64,000 nucleotides of DNA. Origin: Tolypothrix sp. PCC 7712. GTDB taxonomy: Bacteria; Cyanobacteriota; Cyanobacteriia; Cyanobacteriales; Nostocaceae. Made by a program: the position numbers and the translations under genes. Below, in pieces: positions 34,442-46,969 of the stretch. The first letter of the stretch is position 1. Every line of letters starts with the position of its first letter. The notes under the pieces were generated by a model. It made no database searches and was not told the origin of the DNA. It saw nothing but the letters and a program-made list of their open reading frames with translations. Location: NCBI RefSeq assembly GCF_025860405.1, contig NZ_CP063785.1, positions 8,805,390-8,869,389 of the forward strand. Reading direction: 5' to 3'.

Positions 34442-35445
34442 GCTACAGGAGTTGCAGATTTAGCTTCTAGAGTAGCCAGTCTGTCAGCTAACAGTTTTTC
34501 TAGGTCTTCTAAGGCTTTGGTGAAACCTTGAATACCTTCTGCTAGTTTGTCAGTAGCCATGCGATCGCTAGCGTGCATTTTGTCAAAGGTGGCTTTGTCG
34601 ATGGAGATTTTTTCAATTTCCAAGCTGGCTGCATTAGCGGGGTCGAGTTTGCGTGGTAGTTCGCCAATGGTTGCTTGCAGTTCAGCTAGCAATGATGGGG
34701 AAATGGTGAGCAAATCGCTACCAGCTAATTCAGTGATTTCGCCAATGTTACGGAAGCTAGCTCCCATAACTTCAGTTTTGTAGCCGAATTTCTTGTAGTA
34801 GTTGTAAATCTTGGTTACTGATAATACACCTGGATCTTCTGCTGGTGCATAGCTATCCCGTCCAGAATCTTTCTTGTACCAGTCGAGGATGCGACCGACG
34901 AAGGGAGAAATGAGGGTAACGCCAGCTTCCGCACAGGCGATCGCTTGGTGCAATCCAAACAATAGTGTTAAGTTACAATGAATGCCTTCTTTTTCCAGGA
35001 TTTCCGCAGCCCGGATACCTTCCCAGGTGGTAGCAATTTTAATCAATACGCGATCGCGAGAAACACCCGCAGCTTTGTATTGAGCAATTAATTCTCTGGC
35101 TTTGGTAAGAGTAGCTTCGGTATCGAAGGACAAGCGCGCATCTACTTCTGTAGACACCCGACCAGGGATAATTTGTAAAATCTTCAGCCCAAAAGCTACC
35201 GCCAAACGGTCAAAAGCAATGGTGACAATTTGCGCTTGGCTAGCATCAGCGCCCGCATCTTTCTTAGCTTGGAGTAGAGTTTGATCGACAATTTCCTGAT
35301 ACTCAGGCATTTTCGCCGCAGCAGTAATCAGCGAAGGATTGGTAGTTGCGTCTTGGGGTGTAAACTTTTCAATTGCTTGGATATCACCTGTATCCGCAAC
35401 CACTACAGTCATAGTGCGTAACTGTTCGAGTAGGTTTTTAGACAT
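34438..35445 (-). CDS. tal: Transaldolase
   Basis: 335-residue TalB-type transaldolase of the pentose phosphate pathway, moving a dihydroxyacetone unit between sedoheptulose-7-P and glyceraldehyde-3-P. Visible: [12 protein letters not shown], Schiff-base Lys in [47 protein letters not shown] and [11 protein letters not shown]. The stop codon lies at the edge of a MITE and the intrinsic terminator follows it. It is in the same orientation as pyk, gap and the phosphoketolase gene upstream. Confidence 0.95.
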   Translation of the reverse strand: MSKNLLEQLRTMTVVVADTGDIQAIEKFTPQDATTNPSLITAAAKMPEYQEIVDQTLLQAKKDAGADASQAQIVTIAFDRLAVAFGLKILQIIPGRVSTEVDARLSFDTEATLTKARELIAQYKAAGVSRDRVLIKIATTWEGIRAAEILEKEGIHCNLTLLFGLHQAIACAEAGVTLISPFVGRILDWYKKDSGRDSYAPAEDPGVLSVTKIYNYYKKFGYKTEVMGASFRNIGEITELAGSDLLTISPSLLAELQATIGELPRKLDPANAASLEIEKISIDKATFDKMHASDRMATDKLAEGIQGFTKALEDLEKLLADRLATLEAKSATPVA

Positions 35446-35505
35446 AAATTGCTCCGTTTTGTTTGCTTGTTTAGGATTTACTGCATAAAGGCATCAAGTG
35501 CTGAG

Positions 35506-35537
35506 TTGTACAGACGCGATTAATCGCGTCTGTACAA
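35506..35537. repeat. 32-bp perfect palindrome (TTGTACAGACGCGATT and complement)
   Basis: Sixteen-base arms with no loop. It contains CGCGAT/ATCGCG and is the longest of three related hairpins. Located between the pyk stop and the tal start; could act as a terminator-like structure or be a mobile repeat. The rest of this intergenic region is short tandem repeat. Confidence 0.8.
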
Positions 35538-35753
35538 GAGTGCTGAGTCAAAATACTAGTCCCTAATCCCCAGTCCCTAGTCCCCATTCCCCATTCCCTA
35601 TTCCCTCGTTCATGCATAGTATCGGGATTACCTTTATTGATTACCCTCTTATTTACACTTGTTGCTGTTCCTTCTATTCTGATTCTGGCAACTTTTCTTA
35701 ATTGTTGCCCAAGTATACTGATCACCTTCAGCTTCAGCCCCATTTTAGAGACC

Positions 35754-37184
35754 CTATGCCAAGATTGGCTGTCCAATAGAATGCACTTTAATTAAGCTAG
35801 TTGTTCCTGATTTACCAATTGGTACGCCGGAGGTAATCACGACTTTATCGCCATCTTTGGCTAAACCCATATCTACGACGCTGTTGACTACGTTCAAAAA
35901 CATTTCTTCGGCGCTGTGGACTGGGGGAACTAGTAAAGCCTCTACACCCCAGGAAAGTGCTAACTGGCGGTAGGAGACTTCTTCAGAGGTGAGGGCAATA
36001 ATTGGCGTTGATGGACGATATTTAGAAACTAGCTGTGCTGTACTCCCCGAAGAAGTATTACAAAGAATTGCCCTTGCGCCTGTTTCATAGGCAATTCGAC
36101 ATACTGCTTCAGCTACAGATTCGGTGACACTCAAAGTCCCGGCTTCACGACACCAAGAATGTTTGCTACCTTCTTGTAAAGACTGTTCTGTGCGAATGGC
36201 AATATTGTGCATCATTTCCACCGTGGCTATAGGATATTGACCTACAGCAGTTTCCCCAGAAAGCATGACAGCATCTGTACCATCCCAGATTGAGTTAGCA
36301 ACGTCTGTGGCTTCGGCGCGGGTGGGATCGGGCGAACTAATCATCGATTCCAGCATTTGGGTGGCAGTAATCACAGGTTTACCTGCCTGATTACAACGGC
36401 GAATGATATCTTTTTGAATCAGGGGAACTTCGTGAATGGGCATTTCCACCCCTAAGTCACCACGGGCAATCATAATCCCGTCAGCAGCTTCGAGAATGCT
36501 GTCAAAATCTTTAACGGCTTCTGGGCGTTCAATTTTGGCAATTACCCGAATTTTGCCCCCAGCAGATTCAATCATTCGTTGTGCTGGTTCTAAATCGCGG
36601 GGTGATTGTACAAAAGAAACTGCTACCCAATCAACACCTAACTGGATGCCAAACCGTAAATCCTGCAAGTCCTTTTCGGTGATGGAACTCATTGGTAAAC
36701 GAGTTTGTGGCAGGTTTACCCCTTTATGAGTAGAAATTAAACCGCCAATTTTCACATAAGCCCGAATGTGATCAGCATCGCGATCGCTCACCACTAATTT
36801 GACACGACCGTCATTAATCGAAATCGGTTCGCCTTGTCTTACCATTGCAAACAAAGTTGGCAACGGCAAAGGCAGTTCATCAACACTCTCGCCCTTTTCT
36901 TGTAAAACAAAAGTGACTTCGGTACCAGCTTCCACCATTAGCCCTTCTGGTGGTAAAGTCCCCAAGCGGATTTTCGGGCCACACAAGTCTTGCATAATTG
37001 CTATTGACTTGTGCTTTTTGCTACTAATTTGTCTAATGTAGTGGGCAGTTTGACCGTGGGCTTCATAAGCACCATGAGAGAAATTCAACCGCGCCACATT
37101 CATCCCCGCATCAATCAAAGCTTCTAGCCGTTCAGGAGAAGATGTAGCAGGCCCTACAGTACAGATAATTTTGGTTCGACGCAT
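35754..37184 (-). CDS. pyk: Pyruvate kinase
   Basis: 476 residues from the ATG at MRRTKIICTVGPA. Catalyses PEP + ADP to pyruvate + ATP. Motifs: TVGPATSS, RLNFSHGAYEAHG, ISINDGRVKLV, VKIGGLISTHKGVNLP, IAKIERPEAV, GIMIARGDLGVEMP and the signature TATQMLESMISSPDPTRAEATDVANSIWDGTDAVMLSGETA region. The C-terminal domain is complete but lacks the extra PEP-utiliser extension seen in the longer cyanobacterial isozyme. An upstream in-frame extension is unlike the family. Confidence 0.95.
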   Translation of the reverse strand: MRRTKIICTVGPATSSPERLEALIDAGMNVARLNFSHGAYEAHGQTAHYIRQISSKKHKSIAIMQDLCGPKIRLGTLPPEGLMVEAGTEVTFVLQEKGESVDELPLPLPTLFAMVRQGEPISINDGRVKLVVSDRDADHIRAYVKIGGLISTHKGVNLPQTRLPMSSITEKDLQDLRFGIQLGVDWVAVSFVQSPRDLEPAQRMIESAGGKIRVIAKIERPEAVKDFDSILEAADGIMIARGDLGVEMPIHEVPLIQKDIIRRCNQAGKPVITATQMLESMISSPDPTRAEATDVANSIWDGTDAVMLSGETAVGQYPIATVEMMHNIAIRTEQSLQEGSKHSWCREAGTLSVTESVAEAVCRIAYETGARAILCNTSSGSTAQLVSKYRPSTPIIALTSEEVSYRQLALSWGVEALLVPPVHSAEEMFLNVVNSVVDMGLAKDGDKVVITSGVPIGKSGTTSLIKVHSIGQPILA

Positions 37185-37324
37185 AAAAATTGGGTGTTTA
37201 GGAATATCCTGGGATGAAATCCCAGAACCTACAACATAGATAGCTAAACTATCCAAAATTGCAAGTGCTTCATATAACTTTTATGCCCGTAAAAGTACTT
37301 TTTATTTTCTTTTGTTGTCAAGGT

Positions 37325-37494
37325 ATGGATGGGGGATTGGGGATTGGGGACTGGGGACTGGGGATGAGGGGGAAAAGGGGAAAGGGGAAAGGGGAAAAGG
37401 AAAAAAGGGAAATTATTATTACCCATTACTCATTACTCATTACCCATTACCCATTACCCAATGCCCCATGCCCCATGCCCCATGCCCCATGCCC
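37325..37494. repeat. Short repeat block between gap and pyk
   Basis: GGGGATT/GGGGACT heptamers, GGGGAAA units, CATTACC/CATTACT heptamers, then CCCATGC heptamers, ending at the gap stop codon. Confidence 0.85.
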
Positions 37495-38556
<1,062 letters not shown>

Positions 38557-38679
38557 TTAGGGCTATTACCCTATCTTCAACGCTGCATTCAGCTTGCATG
38601 ATTTGGGTCTGACTTAGCTGATCGTTACAGTCAAAAGTTGTGAAGAGTGTATTTTCTTGGCATATTTTAAGGTTTTGGG

Positions 38680-38765
38680 CATGGGGCATGGGGCATGGGT
38701 AAGGGGGAATGGGGATTGGGGAAGGGGGAAGGGGGAAGGGAGAATGGGGAAGGGGGAATGGGAAG
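38680..38765. repeat. Heptamer repeat block (GGGCATG, GGGGAAG, GGGAAGG)
   Basis: GGGCATGGGGCATGG then GGGGGAAGGGGGAA units. It directly precedes the 21-bp tandem array. Confidence 0.85.
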
Positions 38766-38791
38766 ATAAAGGATTCTTGAGGCTTGTTATA

Positions 38792-38986
38792 ACCAATGGG
38801 ATGGTGTTGGTCACCAACGGGATGGTGTTGGTCACCAACGGGATGATGTTGGTCACCAAGGTGATGGTGTTGGTCACCAATGGGATGATGTTGGTCACCA
38901 ACGGGATGGTGTTGGTCACCAATGGGATGGTGTTGGTCACCAACGGGATGATGTTGGTGACCAACGGGATGATGTTGGTCACCAAC
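38792..38986. repeat. 21-bp tandem array, nine units (ACCAACGGGATGGTGTTGGTC)
   Basis: Nine full 21-bp units plus a partial ACCAAC. Each junction reads GTTGGTCACCAAC, a self-complementary core with one odd base. Variation is mostly at two positions (AACGGG/AATGGG and ATGGTG/ATGATG), with one diverged unit (AAGGTGATG). Because 21 is 7 codons, frames on both strands stay open, but the resulting heptapeptides are not a gene. Confidence 0.9.
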
Positions 38987-39000
38987 ATCACGATTTTTGT

Positions 39001-39129
39001 TAAGGGACTTCCAAATAAAAAAATATACCAGTATTTATTGTGGGGTGGACATCTTGTCCGCCCAGTTTATGTGGCGGGCAAGATGCCCGCCCCACAAGAT
39101 GGAATAATTTATTTCTTGGAAGTCCTTAA
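39001..39129. mobile_element. MITE, TTAGGGACTTCC-ended family, GTGGGGTGGACATCTTG core
   Basis: Left end TAAGGGACTTCCAAATAAAA, right end TTTCTTGGAAGTCCTTAA, interior hairpin of GTGGGGTGGACATCTTGTCC and GGGCAAGATGCCCGCCCC. The copy at 54.29-54.41 kb is its reverse complement with high identity. Confidence 0.85.
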
Positions 39130-39139
39130 GTTATGGAAT

Positions 39140-39234
39140 TTTCCTCCCCTCATCCCCCTGCCCCCTTGCCCCTTACCCCTTGCCCCTTACCCCTTCCCTT
39201 GCCCCTTGCCCCTTGCCCTTTGCCTATTAGAACT
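39140..39234. repeat. CCCCTTGCCCCTTACC short repeats after phosphoketolase gene
   Basis: Repeated CCCCTTG/CCCCTTA heptamers run up to the stop codon of the phosphoketolase gene. Confidence 0.8.
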
Positions 39235-41616
39235 TTAGTAAGGCCATTGCCAATCGCGAATTTCTGGCATATCTTCGCCGTAGCGTCGAATGTAGTGTTT
39301 ATGCTCAATCAGCTTATCTTGCACCATTTGCTTGACGTAAGCTGCTTTGTATCCTAATTGGGGTACGCGATCGCATACGTCCATGACTAAGTGGAAGCGA
39401 TCGAGATCGTTGAGAACAACCATATCAAAGGGTGTGGTGGTGGTTCCTTCTTCTTTGTAGCCCCGGACGTGGATGTTGTTATGGTTTGTATGGCGATAGG
39501 TTAAGCGATGGATTAGCCAAGGATAGCCATGAAATGCAAAGATTACTGGTTTGTTAGTAGTGAAAATGGTGTCGAAATCTTTGGGGCTTAAACCGTGGGG
39601 ATGTTCGCTGTTTGGCTGTAGTGTCATTAAATCGACTACGTTGACTACCCGGACTTTTAAGTCTGGGAAATGCTGACGCAAAATATCCACTGCCGCTAAG
39701 GTTTCTAAGGTGGGAATATCCCCAGCACAAGCCATAACTACATCAGGTTCGCTGTTTTGATCGTTGCTAGCCCATTCCCAAATGCCAATACCTTTGGTGC
39801 AGTGTTTGATAGCAGCATCCATATCTAGATATTGTAGGGCTGGTTGCTTACCAGCCACAATCACGTTGACATAGTTGCGGCTTCTCAAACAATGGTCTGT
39901 TACCGATAACAAAGTATTGGCATCGGGGGGAAGATAAACGCGGATGATTTCTGATTTTTTATTAACTACATGGTCGATAAAACCAGGGTCTTGGTGAGAG
40001 AAACCGTTATGGTCTTGTCGCCAAACGTGGGAGGTTAGCAGGTAGTTCAAGGATGCAACAGGTCTGCGCCAAGGGATGTGACGAGTAGTTTTCAGCCACT
40101 TGGCGTGTTGGTTGAACATGGAATCAATAATGTGGATGAACGCCTCATAGCAGGAGAAGAATCCATGACGACCTGTGAGTAGGTAGCCTTCTAACCATCC
40201 TTGGCAAGTAGTTTCACTGAGAATCTCCATCACCCGCCCATCAGGGGAGAGGTGTTCGTCTTCTGGGAGAGTTTTAGCAACCCATGTCCGGTCTGTAACT
40301 TCAAATACCGCATCTAAGCGATTTGATTGGGTTTCATCTGGGCCGACGATGCGGAAATTGCGGCTTTCCTGGTTCAGTTTGAGGACATCACGTAGAAACT
40401 GTCCGGAAACTTTGGTAGCTTCAGCAATTACCTTTCCTGGTTGGGGAACATTAACAGCATAGTTTTCAAAATCGGGTAGCTTCAGGTCACGCAATAAAAT
40501 ACCGCCGTTAGCGTGGGGATTATCACCCATGCGCCGATGTCCCTTTGGTGCGAGTTCTGCAAGTTCGGGAATTAAGCTACCGTTAGCGTCGAAGAGTTCT
40601 TCAGGTTTGTAACTCTTCATCCAGTCTTCGAGTAATCTCAAGTGTTCTGGCTTGTTGGCGATTTCTCCAAAGGGAACTTGATGCGATCGCCAAAAATCTT
40701 CAGTCTTTTTCCCGTCTACCTCTTTCGGCCCTGTCCAGCCTTTAGGCGTTCTTAAAATAATCATCGGCCACTGCGGACGGTCTTTAAAACCATGCACGCG
40801 GGCTTCTCGTTGAATACTTTGAATTTCCGTGACTATTGTATCCAGTGTAGCGGCAAATAACTGATGCACGGTTGCTGGGTCGGAACCTTCGACAAAGTAA
40901 GGCTTATAGCCATAGCCCAAAAACAGGTTCTCGATTTCTTCGTTGCTTAACCGTGATAGTAACGTGGGGTTAGCAATTTTATAACCATTGAGGTGCAGAA
41001 TTGGTAATACAGCACCATCATTTACAGGATTAAGAAACTTATTTGAGTGCCAACTAGCGGCTAAGGCTGCGGTTTCCGCTTCCCCATCCCCAATTACACA
41101 AGCAACTAGCAAATCGGGGTTATCAAAAGCAGCACCATATGCGTGAGATAAAGCATAGCCTAATTCCCCGCCTTCGTGAATTGAACCTGGGGTTTCTGGT
41201 GCAACGTGGCTAGGAATCCCACCAGGAAAAGAGAATTGTTTAAACAGGCGCTTCATCCCCTCTGCATCTTGGGAGATGTTCGGGTAGAACTTGCTGTATG
41301 TGCCTTCTAGGTAAGTATTAGCCACCAATCCAGGGCCACCATGACCGGGGCCAGCAATGTAGATGGTGTTGAGGTCGTATTTTGCGATCGCGCGATTGAG
41401 ATGAACGTAAATAAAGTTCAGTCCCGGCGTTGTTCCCCAGTGACCCAAAAGTCTGGGTTTGACATGTTCTAGCTTCAGTGGTTCTCGTAGCAGCGGATTG
41501 TCCAGAAGATATATTTGTCCTACTGAAAGATAATTAGCGGCGCGCCAGTAGGCGTTAATCTTCCGCAATTCTTCATCCGTTAAAGGCTTGGATTGAGTCG
41601 GACTTGCTAAAGTCAT
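39235..41616 (-). CDS. xfp: Xylulose-5-phosphate/fructose-6-phosphate phosphoketolase
   Basis: 793 residues from the ATG preceded by GGAG at 6 bp. Thiamine-diphosphate enzyme that cleaves xylulose-5-P or fructose-6-P to acetyl-phosphate plus glyceraldehyde-3-P or erythrose-4-P. Visible: [59 protein letters not shown] (ThDP-binding GDGx), [20 protein letters not shown] and [14 protein letters not shown]. Length matches the family. It heads a minus-strand group with gap1, pyk and tal and would give acetyl-phosphate as a route around glycolysis. Confidence 0.95.
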   Translation of the reverse strand: MTLASPTQSKPLTDEELRKINAYWRAANYLSVGQIYLLDNPLLREPLKLEHVKPRLLGHWGTTPGLNFIYVHLNRAIAKYDLNTIYIAGPGHGGPGLVANTYLEGTYSKFYPNISQDAEGMKRLFKQFSFPGGIPSHVAPETPGSIHEGGELGYALSHAYGAAFDNPDLLVACVIGDGEAETAALAASWHSNKFLNPVNDGAVLPILHLNGYKIANPTLLSRLSNEEIENLFLGYGYKPYFVEGSDPATVHQLFAATLDTIVTEIQSIQREARVHGFKDRPQWPMIILRTPKGWTGPKEVDGKKTEDFWRSHQVPFGEIANKPEHLRLLEDWMKSYKPEELFDANGSLIPELAELAPKGHRRMGDNPHANGGILLRDLKLPDFENYAVNVPQPGKVIAEATKVSGQFLRDVLKLNQESRNFRIVGPDETQSNRLDAVFEVTDRTWVAKTLPEDEHLSPDGRVMEILSETTCQGWLEGYLLTGRHGFFSCYEAFIHIIDSMFNQHAKWLKTTRHIPWRRPVASLNYLLTSHVWRQDHNGFSHQDPGFIDHVVNKKSEIIRVYLPPDANTLLSVTDHCLRSRNYVNVIVAGKQPALQYLDMDAAIKHCTKGIGIWEWASNDQNSEPDVVMACAGDIPTLETLAAVDILRQHFPDLKVRVVNVVDLMTLQPNSEHPHGLSPKDFDTIFTTNKPVIFAFHGYPWLIHRLTYRHTNHNNIHVRGYKEEGTTTTPFDMVVLNDLDRFHLVMDVCDRVPQLGYKAAYVKQMVQDKLIEHKHYIRRYGEDMPEIRDWQWPY

Positions 41617-42032
41617 ATCAAACTCCATTTCTATGAGGATTTTGACGAATTCATTCAGTCAGTATGCAAGTTTACTGATCTAGAGGCTGTGTGTCATCCT
41701 ACCCATGACAAAGTTTTCCAGTATTTATCTGGAAATGTGGCAAGTAATCCTTGTCACATAAAGTTATTTGCTCAAATCTAAAATAAATCTGAAGAAATAC
41801 AAACGAATAATCCTTTGTCAGAGTAACAAATTTAGCAGGTTATCTAAGCATTTTTAAGCTTAATTTAAAATTAAATTAATGTTTTATTTAAAAGCTTAAA
41901 ACATCATGAATTAGTGTTTTCAGAGACATTTATTACTGTTTTGATGGTCTTAATAGATAAAAAAGCCAAATATTAACAGGGATCAAAAATATTACCTCTG
42001 TTCAATTGCCTAGCCGCAAATTTTGATGTTTA
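41617..42032. other. AT-rich upstream region of the phosphoketolase gene
   Basis: No gene is seen. A GTGTCATCC...GGCAAGTAATCC stretch and long A/T runs may hold the promoter, but no reliable motif stands out. Confidence 0.4.
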
Positions 42033-42226
42033 TATAGGACTCATATTTGATTTCTGAGATACACGTAGGGGAGCCAGTGCGTTGCGGAGGTTCCCTCCGT
42101 TATAGCAACTGGCGTTGTGTTGTCGCCAAGCGCCGCACCAAAGCCCAGAATACGGTGCGTTACACTTCGTGATAACGCACCCTACACATACTTAGATTTT
42201 TTCAATAATCAAATCGGATTCCTATA
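42033..42226. mobile_element. MITE with TATAGGA ends (family D)
   Basis: Left TATAGGACTCATATTTGATT, right AATCAAATCGGATTCCTATA. Interior has GGTGCGTTAC...GTAACGCACC-type hairpins and CGTTGTGTTGTCGCC. A second copy with the same ends lies at 63.54-63.67 kb but with different interior. Confidence 0.65.
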
Positions 42227-42296
42227 GTGAAATACAGTTCAGTTAAGAAAATTAATTTATAACAAAACCAAAAAACTAGTTACTCAACAAAAAACC

Positions 42297-42380
42297 GAAC
42301 AATCATTTTGGAGGGGGTTTGGGGGACGCAACCGTCCCCCAATCGGGGGTTTGGGGGAGAATCCCCCAATTGATGGCTTT
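42297..42380. repeat. GGGGGTTTGGGGGA / TCCCCCAA repeat
   Basis: GGAGGGGGTTTGGGGGACG, then CCGTCCCCCAATCGGGGG and GGGGGAGAATCCCCCAATT. Imperfect inverted repeats, non-coding. Confidence 0.6.
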
Positions 42381-42502
42381 TTTAATAAGTGACAAATCAA
42401 TTACTAATGAGCTTAACCCAAGCCTATTGGTTTATAGTGCTGAAAAATGCGATATAAAGTCCTGAGTAAAAATTATTCTGCTTCAGAACTATGGCGTAAT
42501 TT

Positions 42503-43222
42503 TTAAATAAAGTCTTCTGGGTTAACACCCATTTGTCGCAACCTTTCGGCTAAAATTTGCGATCGCCTTTTTTCTGCTTCTAATGCTGCTTCTGCTTGTT
42601 CAGCACGTTGTCGTTCTTGTTCAGTGCGTTGTTGTTCTTGTTCTAGTAATTGGCAAATTTCTATATAAGAGAAAAACTTTGTATCATCAGGACGATAAAT
42701 CTGTAACTCATCGCCAGAAAAATCAAAGCGGATTCCTAACCTAGGACTCAGCCAATTTGCGATCGCAGGAATCACATCTAACCCAACTTCACCCCGCAGC
42801 CAACCCCTTAACTGATTTTTCTCAGGATTGTAAATGTAATACTCCTCAACACCGTAGCGATCGTAAAAGAGGAGTTTTCGATCCATCTCATCTTGGGAAT
42901 TACTAGGAGAAAGAATTTCAAACACCACCTGTGGCGCAACTCCTGATTCATTCCATTGCTGATAAGAACCGCGTTTACCTTTTGGTCTACCAAACACCAC
43001 CATCACATCTGGTGCGTTAACAATATTATTGCGTCCTTCAACGGGATACCAAAATAAATCTCCCGCCACAAATATATTTGCATCATCAGCGTATAACCAA
43101 TCCAAATTTTGCTGGATCACCAAAATCCAGCGAAACTGTTCAGTATTATTTGCCATTGGCTGTCCGTCACTATCTGGGTAGATGACTTCTGTTGGGGTTA
43201 ATGATTCGGCGTGAGAAACCAT
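42503..43222 (-). CDS. Uma2-family (DUF820) putative PD-(D/E)XK nuclease with coiled-coil tail
   Basis: 239 residues. Uma2 core: residues around NAPDVMVVFGRPKG, then APQVVFEILSPSNSQDEM and YDRYGVEEYYIYNPEKNQLR, giving the Asp and Glu-x-Leu expected for PD-(D/E)XK folds. The C-terminal ~45 residues are a charged coiled coil (EQEQQRTEQERQRAEQAEAA), common on cyanobacterial Uma2 proteins. Biological role of this very abundant cyanobacterial family is not established. Confidence 0.85.
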   Translation of the reverse strand: MVSHAESLTPTEVIYPDSDGQPMANNTEQFRWILVIQQNLDWLYADDANIFVAGDLFWYPVEGRNNIVNAPDVMVVFGRPKGKRGSYQQWNESGVAPQVVFEILSPSNSQDEMDRKLLFYDRYGVEEYYIYNPEKNQLRGWLRGEVGLDVIPAIANWLSPRLGIRFDFSGDELQIYRPDDTKFFSYIEICQLLEQEQQRTEQERQRAEQAEAALEAEKRRSQILAERLRQMGVNPEDFI

Positions 43223-43264
43223 AAGCAGAAGGAAGCCATATCTAACGCTGCTTGGATTCTAGCA

Positions 43265-43350
43265 CCGCACCGCTACGCGGAATTCAAAATTCAAAATTCA
43301 AAATTCAAAATTTTGAACAATTACGAATTACGAATTACGAATTACGAATT
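43265..43350. repeat. AAAATTC and ACGAATT heptamer repeats
   Basis: TTCAAAATTCAAAATTC followed by ATTACGAATTACGAATT units, between the Uma2 gene start and the rimM stop. Confidence 0.85.
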
Positions 43351-43355
43351 CACCA

Positions 43356-43982
43356 TTAGATTTCCAATAGCCCAGGTGGTGGTGTCACTTCAATGCGACG
43401 GGCTGGTAAATCTACAACAGGTGCGATCGCTTCCACAAAGGGAATTAAAACAGTCTTTTGTTTTTTATCTGGTGCAAATGTGGGATCTAACTCCACTTCT
43501 AATAAATCATTACCAGCAGGAATAATATCTACAACTTTACCCACCAATTCACCCGATGCTTGCAAAAATACTTCCAAGCCCAGCAAATCGGGAACATAAA
43601 ATTCATCTTCAGCCAATTGCGGGCGATCGCTTTCTGGCACCATAATCTTACAACCACGTAATTCCTCTACTTGGTTGCGATTTTCCACACCAGCTAATTT
43701 AATTACATACAAATTTTTGCCTTCGATGTAACGCCCAGCCACTAATTCTATTGGTTGCGGTTCCATATCACCAGGACGCAATAACCAGCGTTTCCCCGGT
43801 ACCTCAAACCGTTCGGGAAAGTCGGTATTCGGATACACCCGCATCTCTCCCGCCAAACCTTGAGGTGCAACAATCTTCCCAATCTCTAGCCAATCATCCA
43901 ATTTTGGATTTGGGATTTTGGATTTGGGATTATTCTCTTTTTTCCTTTCTGGCTTCGTGTTCTTTGCGCCTTCTCGGTTCAT
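43356..43982 (-). CDS. rimM: Ribosome maturation factor RimM
   Basis: About 208 residues from the ATG chosen. RimM aids 30S maturation at the 16S rRNA 3' domain and binds ribosomal protein S19. Family features: [29 protein letters not shown] near the start and, after the linker, [37 protein letters not shown] and [20 protein letters not shown] (PRC-barrel). The first ~30 residues ([19 protein letters not shown] and on) are repeat-derived, so translation may instead begin at a TTG just before DDWLEIG. A stand-alone gene here. Confidence 0.93.
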   Translation of the reverse strand: MNREGAKNTKPERKKENNPKSKIPNPKLDDWLEIGKIVAPQGLAGEMRVYPNTDFPERFEVPGKRWLLRPGDMEPQPIELVAGRYIEGKNLYVIKLAGVENRNQVEELRGCKIMVPESDRPQLAEDEFYVPDLLGLEVFLQASGELVGKVVDIIPAGNDLLEVELDPTFAPDKKQKTVLIPFVEAIAPVVDLPARRIEVTPPPGLLEI

Positions 43983-44024
43983 TCTCACTATTTAATTTAA
44001 AAAACCAAAAATCTTGGATGGTGC

Positions 44025-44175
44025 GTTAGCCTGCGGCATAAAACACCCTACCGGACTGACAAGGCTAAAATGTGGCAATATAATTTTCTTGTGGGGTGGA
44101 CATCTTGTCCGCCCAGGACGGGCAAGATGCCCATCCCACAAGAGTTTGAATAATGCATATTTTAGTCTAGACACA
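44025..44175. mobile_element. MITE-like hairpin element (GTGCGTTAGCC / GGGCAAGATG)
   Basis: GGTGCGTTAGCCTGCGGC, AACACCCTACCGGACTGAC, a hairpin of GGGGTGGACATCTTGTCCGC with its partner, and an end ATAATGCATATTTTAGTC. Same block order as the copy at 12.93-13.09 kb. Confidence 0.65.
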
Positions 44176-44189
44176 CCCTACCGAATATA

Positions 44190-45473
44190 CTAAGCACTTA
44201 CAACCGCGCCTTGATAGGCTTGTTCTGCAACCTTCGCCAGTCGCCGCATTCCGGTAACTAATTCCTCATCGCTACCGGTGAGGCTGATGCGGAGACATTG
44301 CTGCTTGTGAGGCCATTCTTCTTTTAAGCCGGGGAAGAAAGTACTACCAGGGACAACAATTACACCTACTTTCTTCAACTCTTGGTAGAATTCCCAATCG
44401 CTAATAGGTAAATCTTTTAACCACAACCAAGCAAAGATAGCACCTTCACCACGATGCAAGAACCAAGGTAAATCCTTGGGCATTGATGCATCTAATGTAT
44501 TTTCTAATACGCTGAACTTGTTTTGATAGAACGGGCGGATCACTTGTTCGGCAATTTCAGCTAACGCACCTGAATTAATAGCACGGGCTGCGATCGCTTG
44601 TCCATAGCGCGAAGAATGCAGCAGCGCATTTGTTTGGAATGACTCTAAAACTTGAATAGTCCTTTCATTCCCAATTGCAATTCCAATTCTTTCCCCAGGT
44701 AAACCCGCCTTGGATAAGCTGGTGCAATGAATGATATTTTCCTCAAATATCAAGGACATATCCGTAAAATTCAGCGCTGGGAAAGGAGGCGCGTAAGCCG
44801 AGTCAATTAATACTGGCACATCATAAGGCGCAGCGAGGGCGGCAATTTTTCTCACTTCCTCATCGGTAAGCACATTCCCTGTCGGATTACAAGGACGAGA
44901 GAAAATCACGCAGCCCGTACTTTCAGAAATTGATAGCTGGCTAAAATCGGGACGATATTTAAATCTGTGGGCAGACTCATCAATATCTAAAGCTGGTTTA
45001 TAAGCAATTAAAGCTTCTGGAACCAAGCAAATTCCACCGTAACCTGTGTAGTCGGGGCTGAGAGGTAAGACAATTTGCTTCAGTTCACCAGTAGTAGTGT
45101 AACCACCGAAAGCATTAGCAGCGTAAAAATAGAGAGTTTGGCTACCGGGAGTAATTAAAATATTGCGATCGCTTAACTTTAACCCATAGCGGCGATTAAA
45201 ATCATTGGCGATCGCTTCAATTAATGGTGCATAACCTTGGCTGGAACCATATCGGCAAACCACCTCACCATATTCTGAACTAGCGAGTAAATCTGCTGTA
45301 CAATCCCGCCATAATCGTTCTACTGCAGGCAAAATCAACGGATTACCCGCACTCAAATTAATTAATTCCTGCCCTGCATTAGCTTTTAACGTTTCCACAA
45401 TATCTTTCATAATTGCGCGAACGCCAGTCAGGTTGGACATTTGAGCGCCAATTTTAGTAAGGGCAGGATTCAT
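44190..45473 (-). CDS. PLP-dependent aminotransferase (valine-pyruvate type)
   Basis: 427 residues of the fold-type I class I/II aminotransferases. PLP Lys is in CTSLSKAGLPGERIG; other landmarks are the Asn/Gly-rich LSAGNPLILPA, CNPTGNVLTDEE, PVLIDSAYAPPFP and ISLTGSDEELVTGMRRL. Overall it resembles AvtA (valine-pyruvate aminotransferase), which makes valine or alanine from the keto acid. Assignment to substrate is by resemblance only. Confidence 0.82.
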   Translation of the reverse strand: MNPALTKIGAQMSNLTGVRAIMKDIVETLKANAGQELINLSAGNPLILPAVERLWRDCTADLLASSEYGEVVCRYGSSQGYAPLIEAIANDFNRRYGLKLSDRNILITPGSQTLYFYAANAFGGYTTTGELKQIVLPLSPDYTGYGGICLVPEALIAYKPALDIDESAHRFKYRPDFSQLSISESTGCVIFSRPCNPTGNVLTDEEVRKIAALAAPYDVPVLIDSAYAPPFPALNFTDMSLIFEENIIHCTSLSKAGLPGERIGIAIGNERTIQVLESFQTNALLHSSRYGQAIAARAINSGALAEIAEQVIRPFYQNKFSVLENTLDASMPKDLPWFLHRGEGAIFAWLWLKDLPISDWEFYQELKKVGVIVVPGSTFFPGLKEEWPHKQQCLRISLTGSDEELVTGMRRLAKVAEQAYQGAVVSA

Positions 45474-45644
45474 AGGCTGTAAAGAAAATAGATTTATTGA
45501 GAAAGTGACAAAATTCTTATGAGGGGATCGCTGCTAGCACAAATTTTACGCTGTTGCTCCAACAGCTATTTCCACCTTTAATTAATCTAACTAGAGAATG
45601 ACATTTTAACAAAGTCACAATATTTTTATAATTTTTTTGTGTTT

Positions 45645-45770
45645 GTCATTGGTCATTAGTCATTTGTCATTCGTCATTTGTCATTCGTCATTAGTTATCC
45701 CCCTTATCTCCCTCATCCCCCTCATCCCCCTCATCCCCCTCATCTCCCAATCCCCATTCCCCATTCCCCC
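45645..45770. repeat. GTCATTN and CCCCTCATC repeat block
   Basis: GGTCATTAGTCATTTGTCATTC heptamer-like units then 9-bp CCCCCTCAT units and CCCCATTC units, upstream of the formaldehyde dehydrogenase gene. Confidence 0.85.
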
Positions 45771-45810
45771 AAACTTTCTGTAAACTCAGATCAGCATACA
45801 GGAGGGCTGA

Positions 45811-46923
<1,113 letters not shown>

Positions 46924-46969
46924 TTGTTAGCTTTTAATTAAGGTGTGTATTGATTTTATATCAAGCATA

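Noticed and set aside
35471-35776. 101-codon minus-strand frame
   Set aside because: Crosses the 32-bp palindrome and heptamer repeats and overlaps the end of pyk.
38614-39238. Long open frames on both strands with heptapeptide repeats (TNGMVLV and LVTNTIP)
   Set aside because: They follow from a 21-bp tandem repeat with no stops; frames on opposite strands are equally open, lack Shine-Dalgarno sites and run into unrelated repeats and a MITE.
43211-43525. 104-codon plus-strand frame
   Set aside because: Translates AAAATTC/ACGAATT repeats and antisense of rimM.
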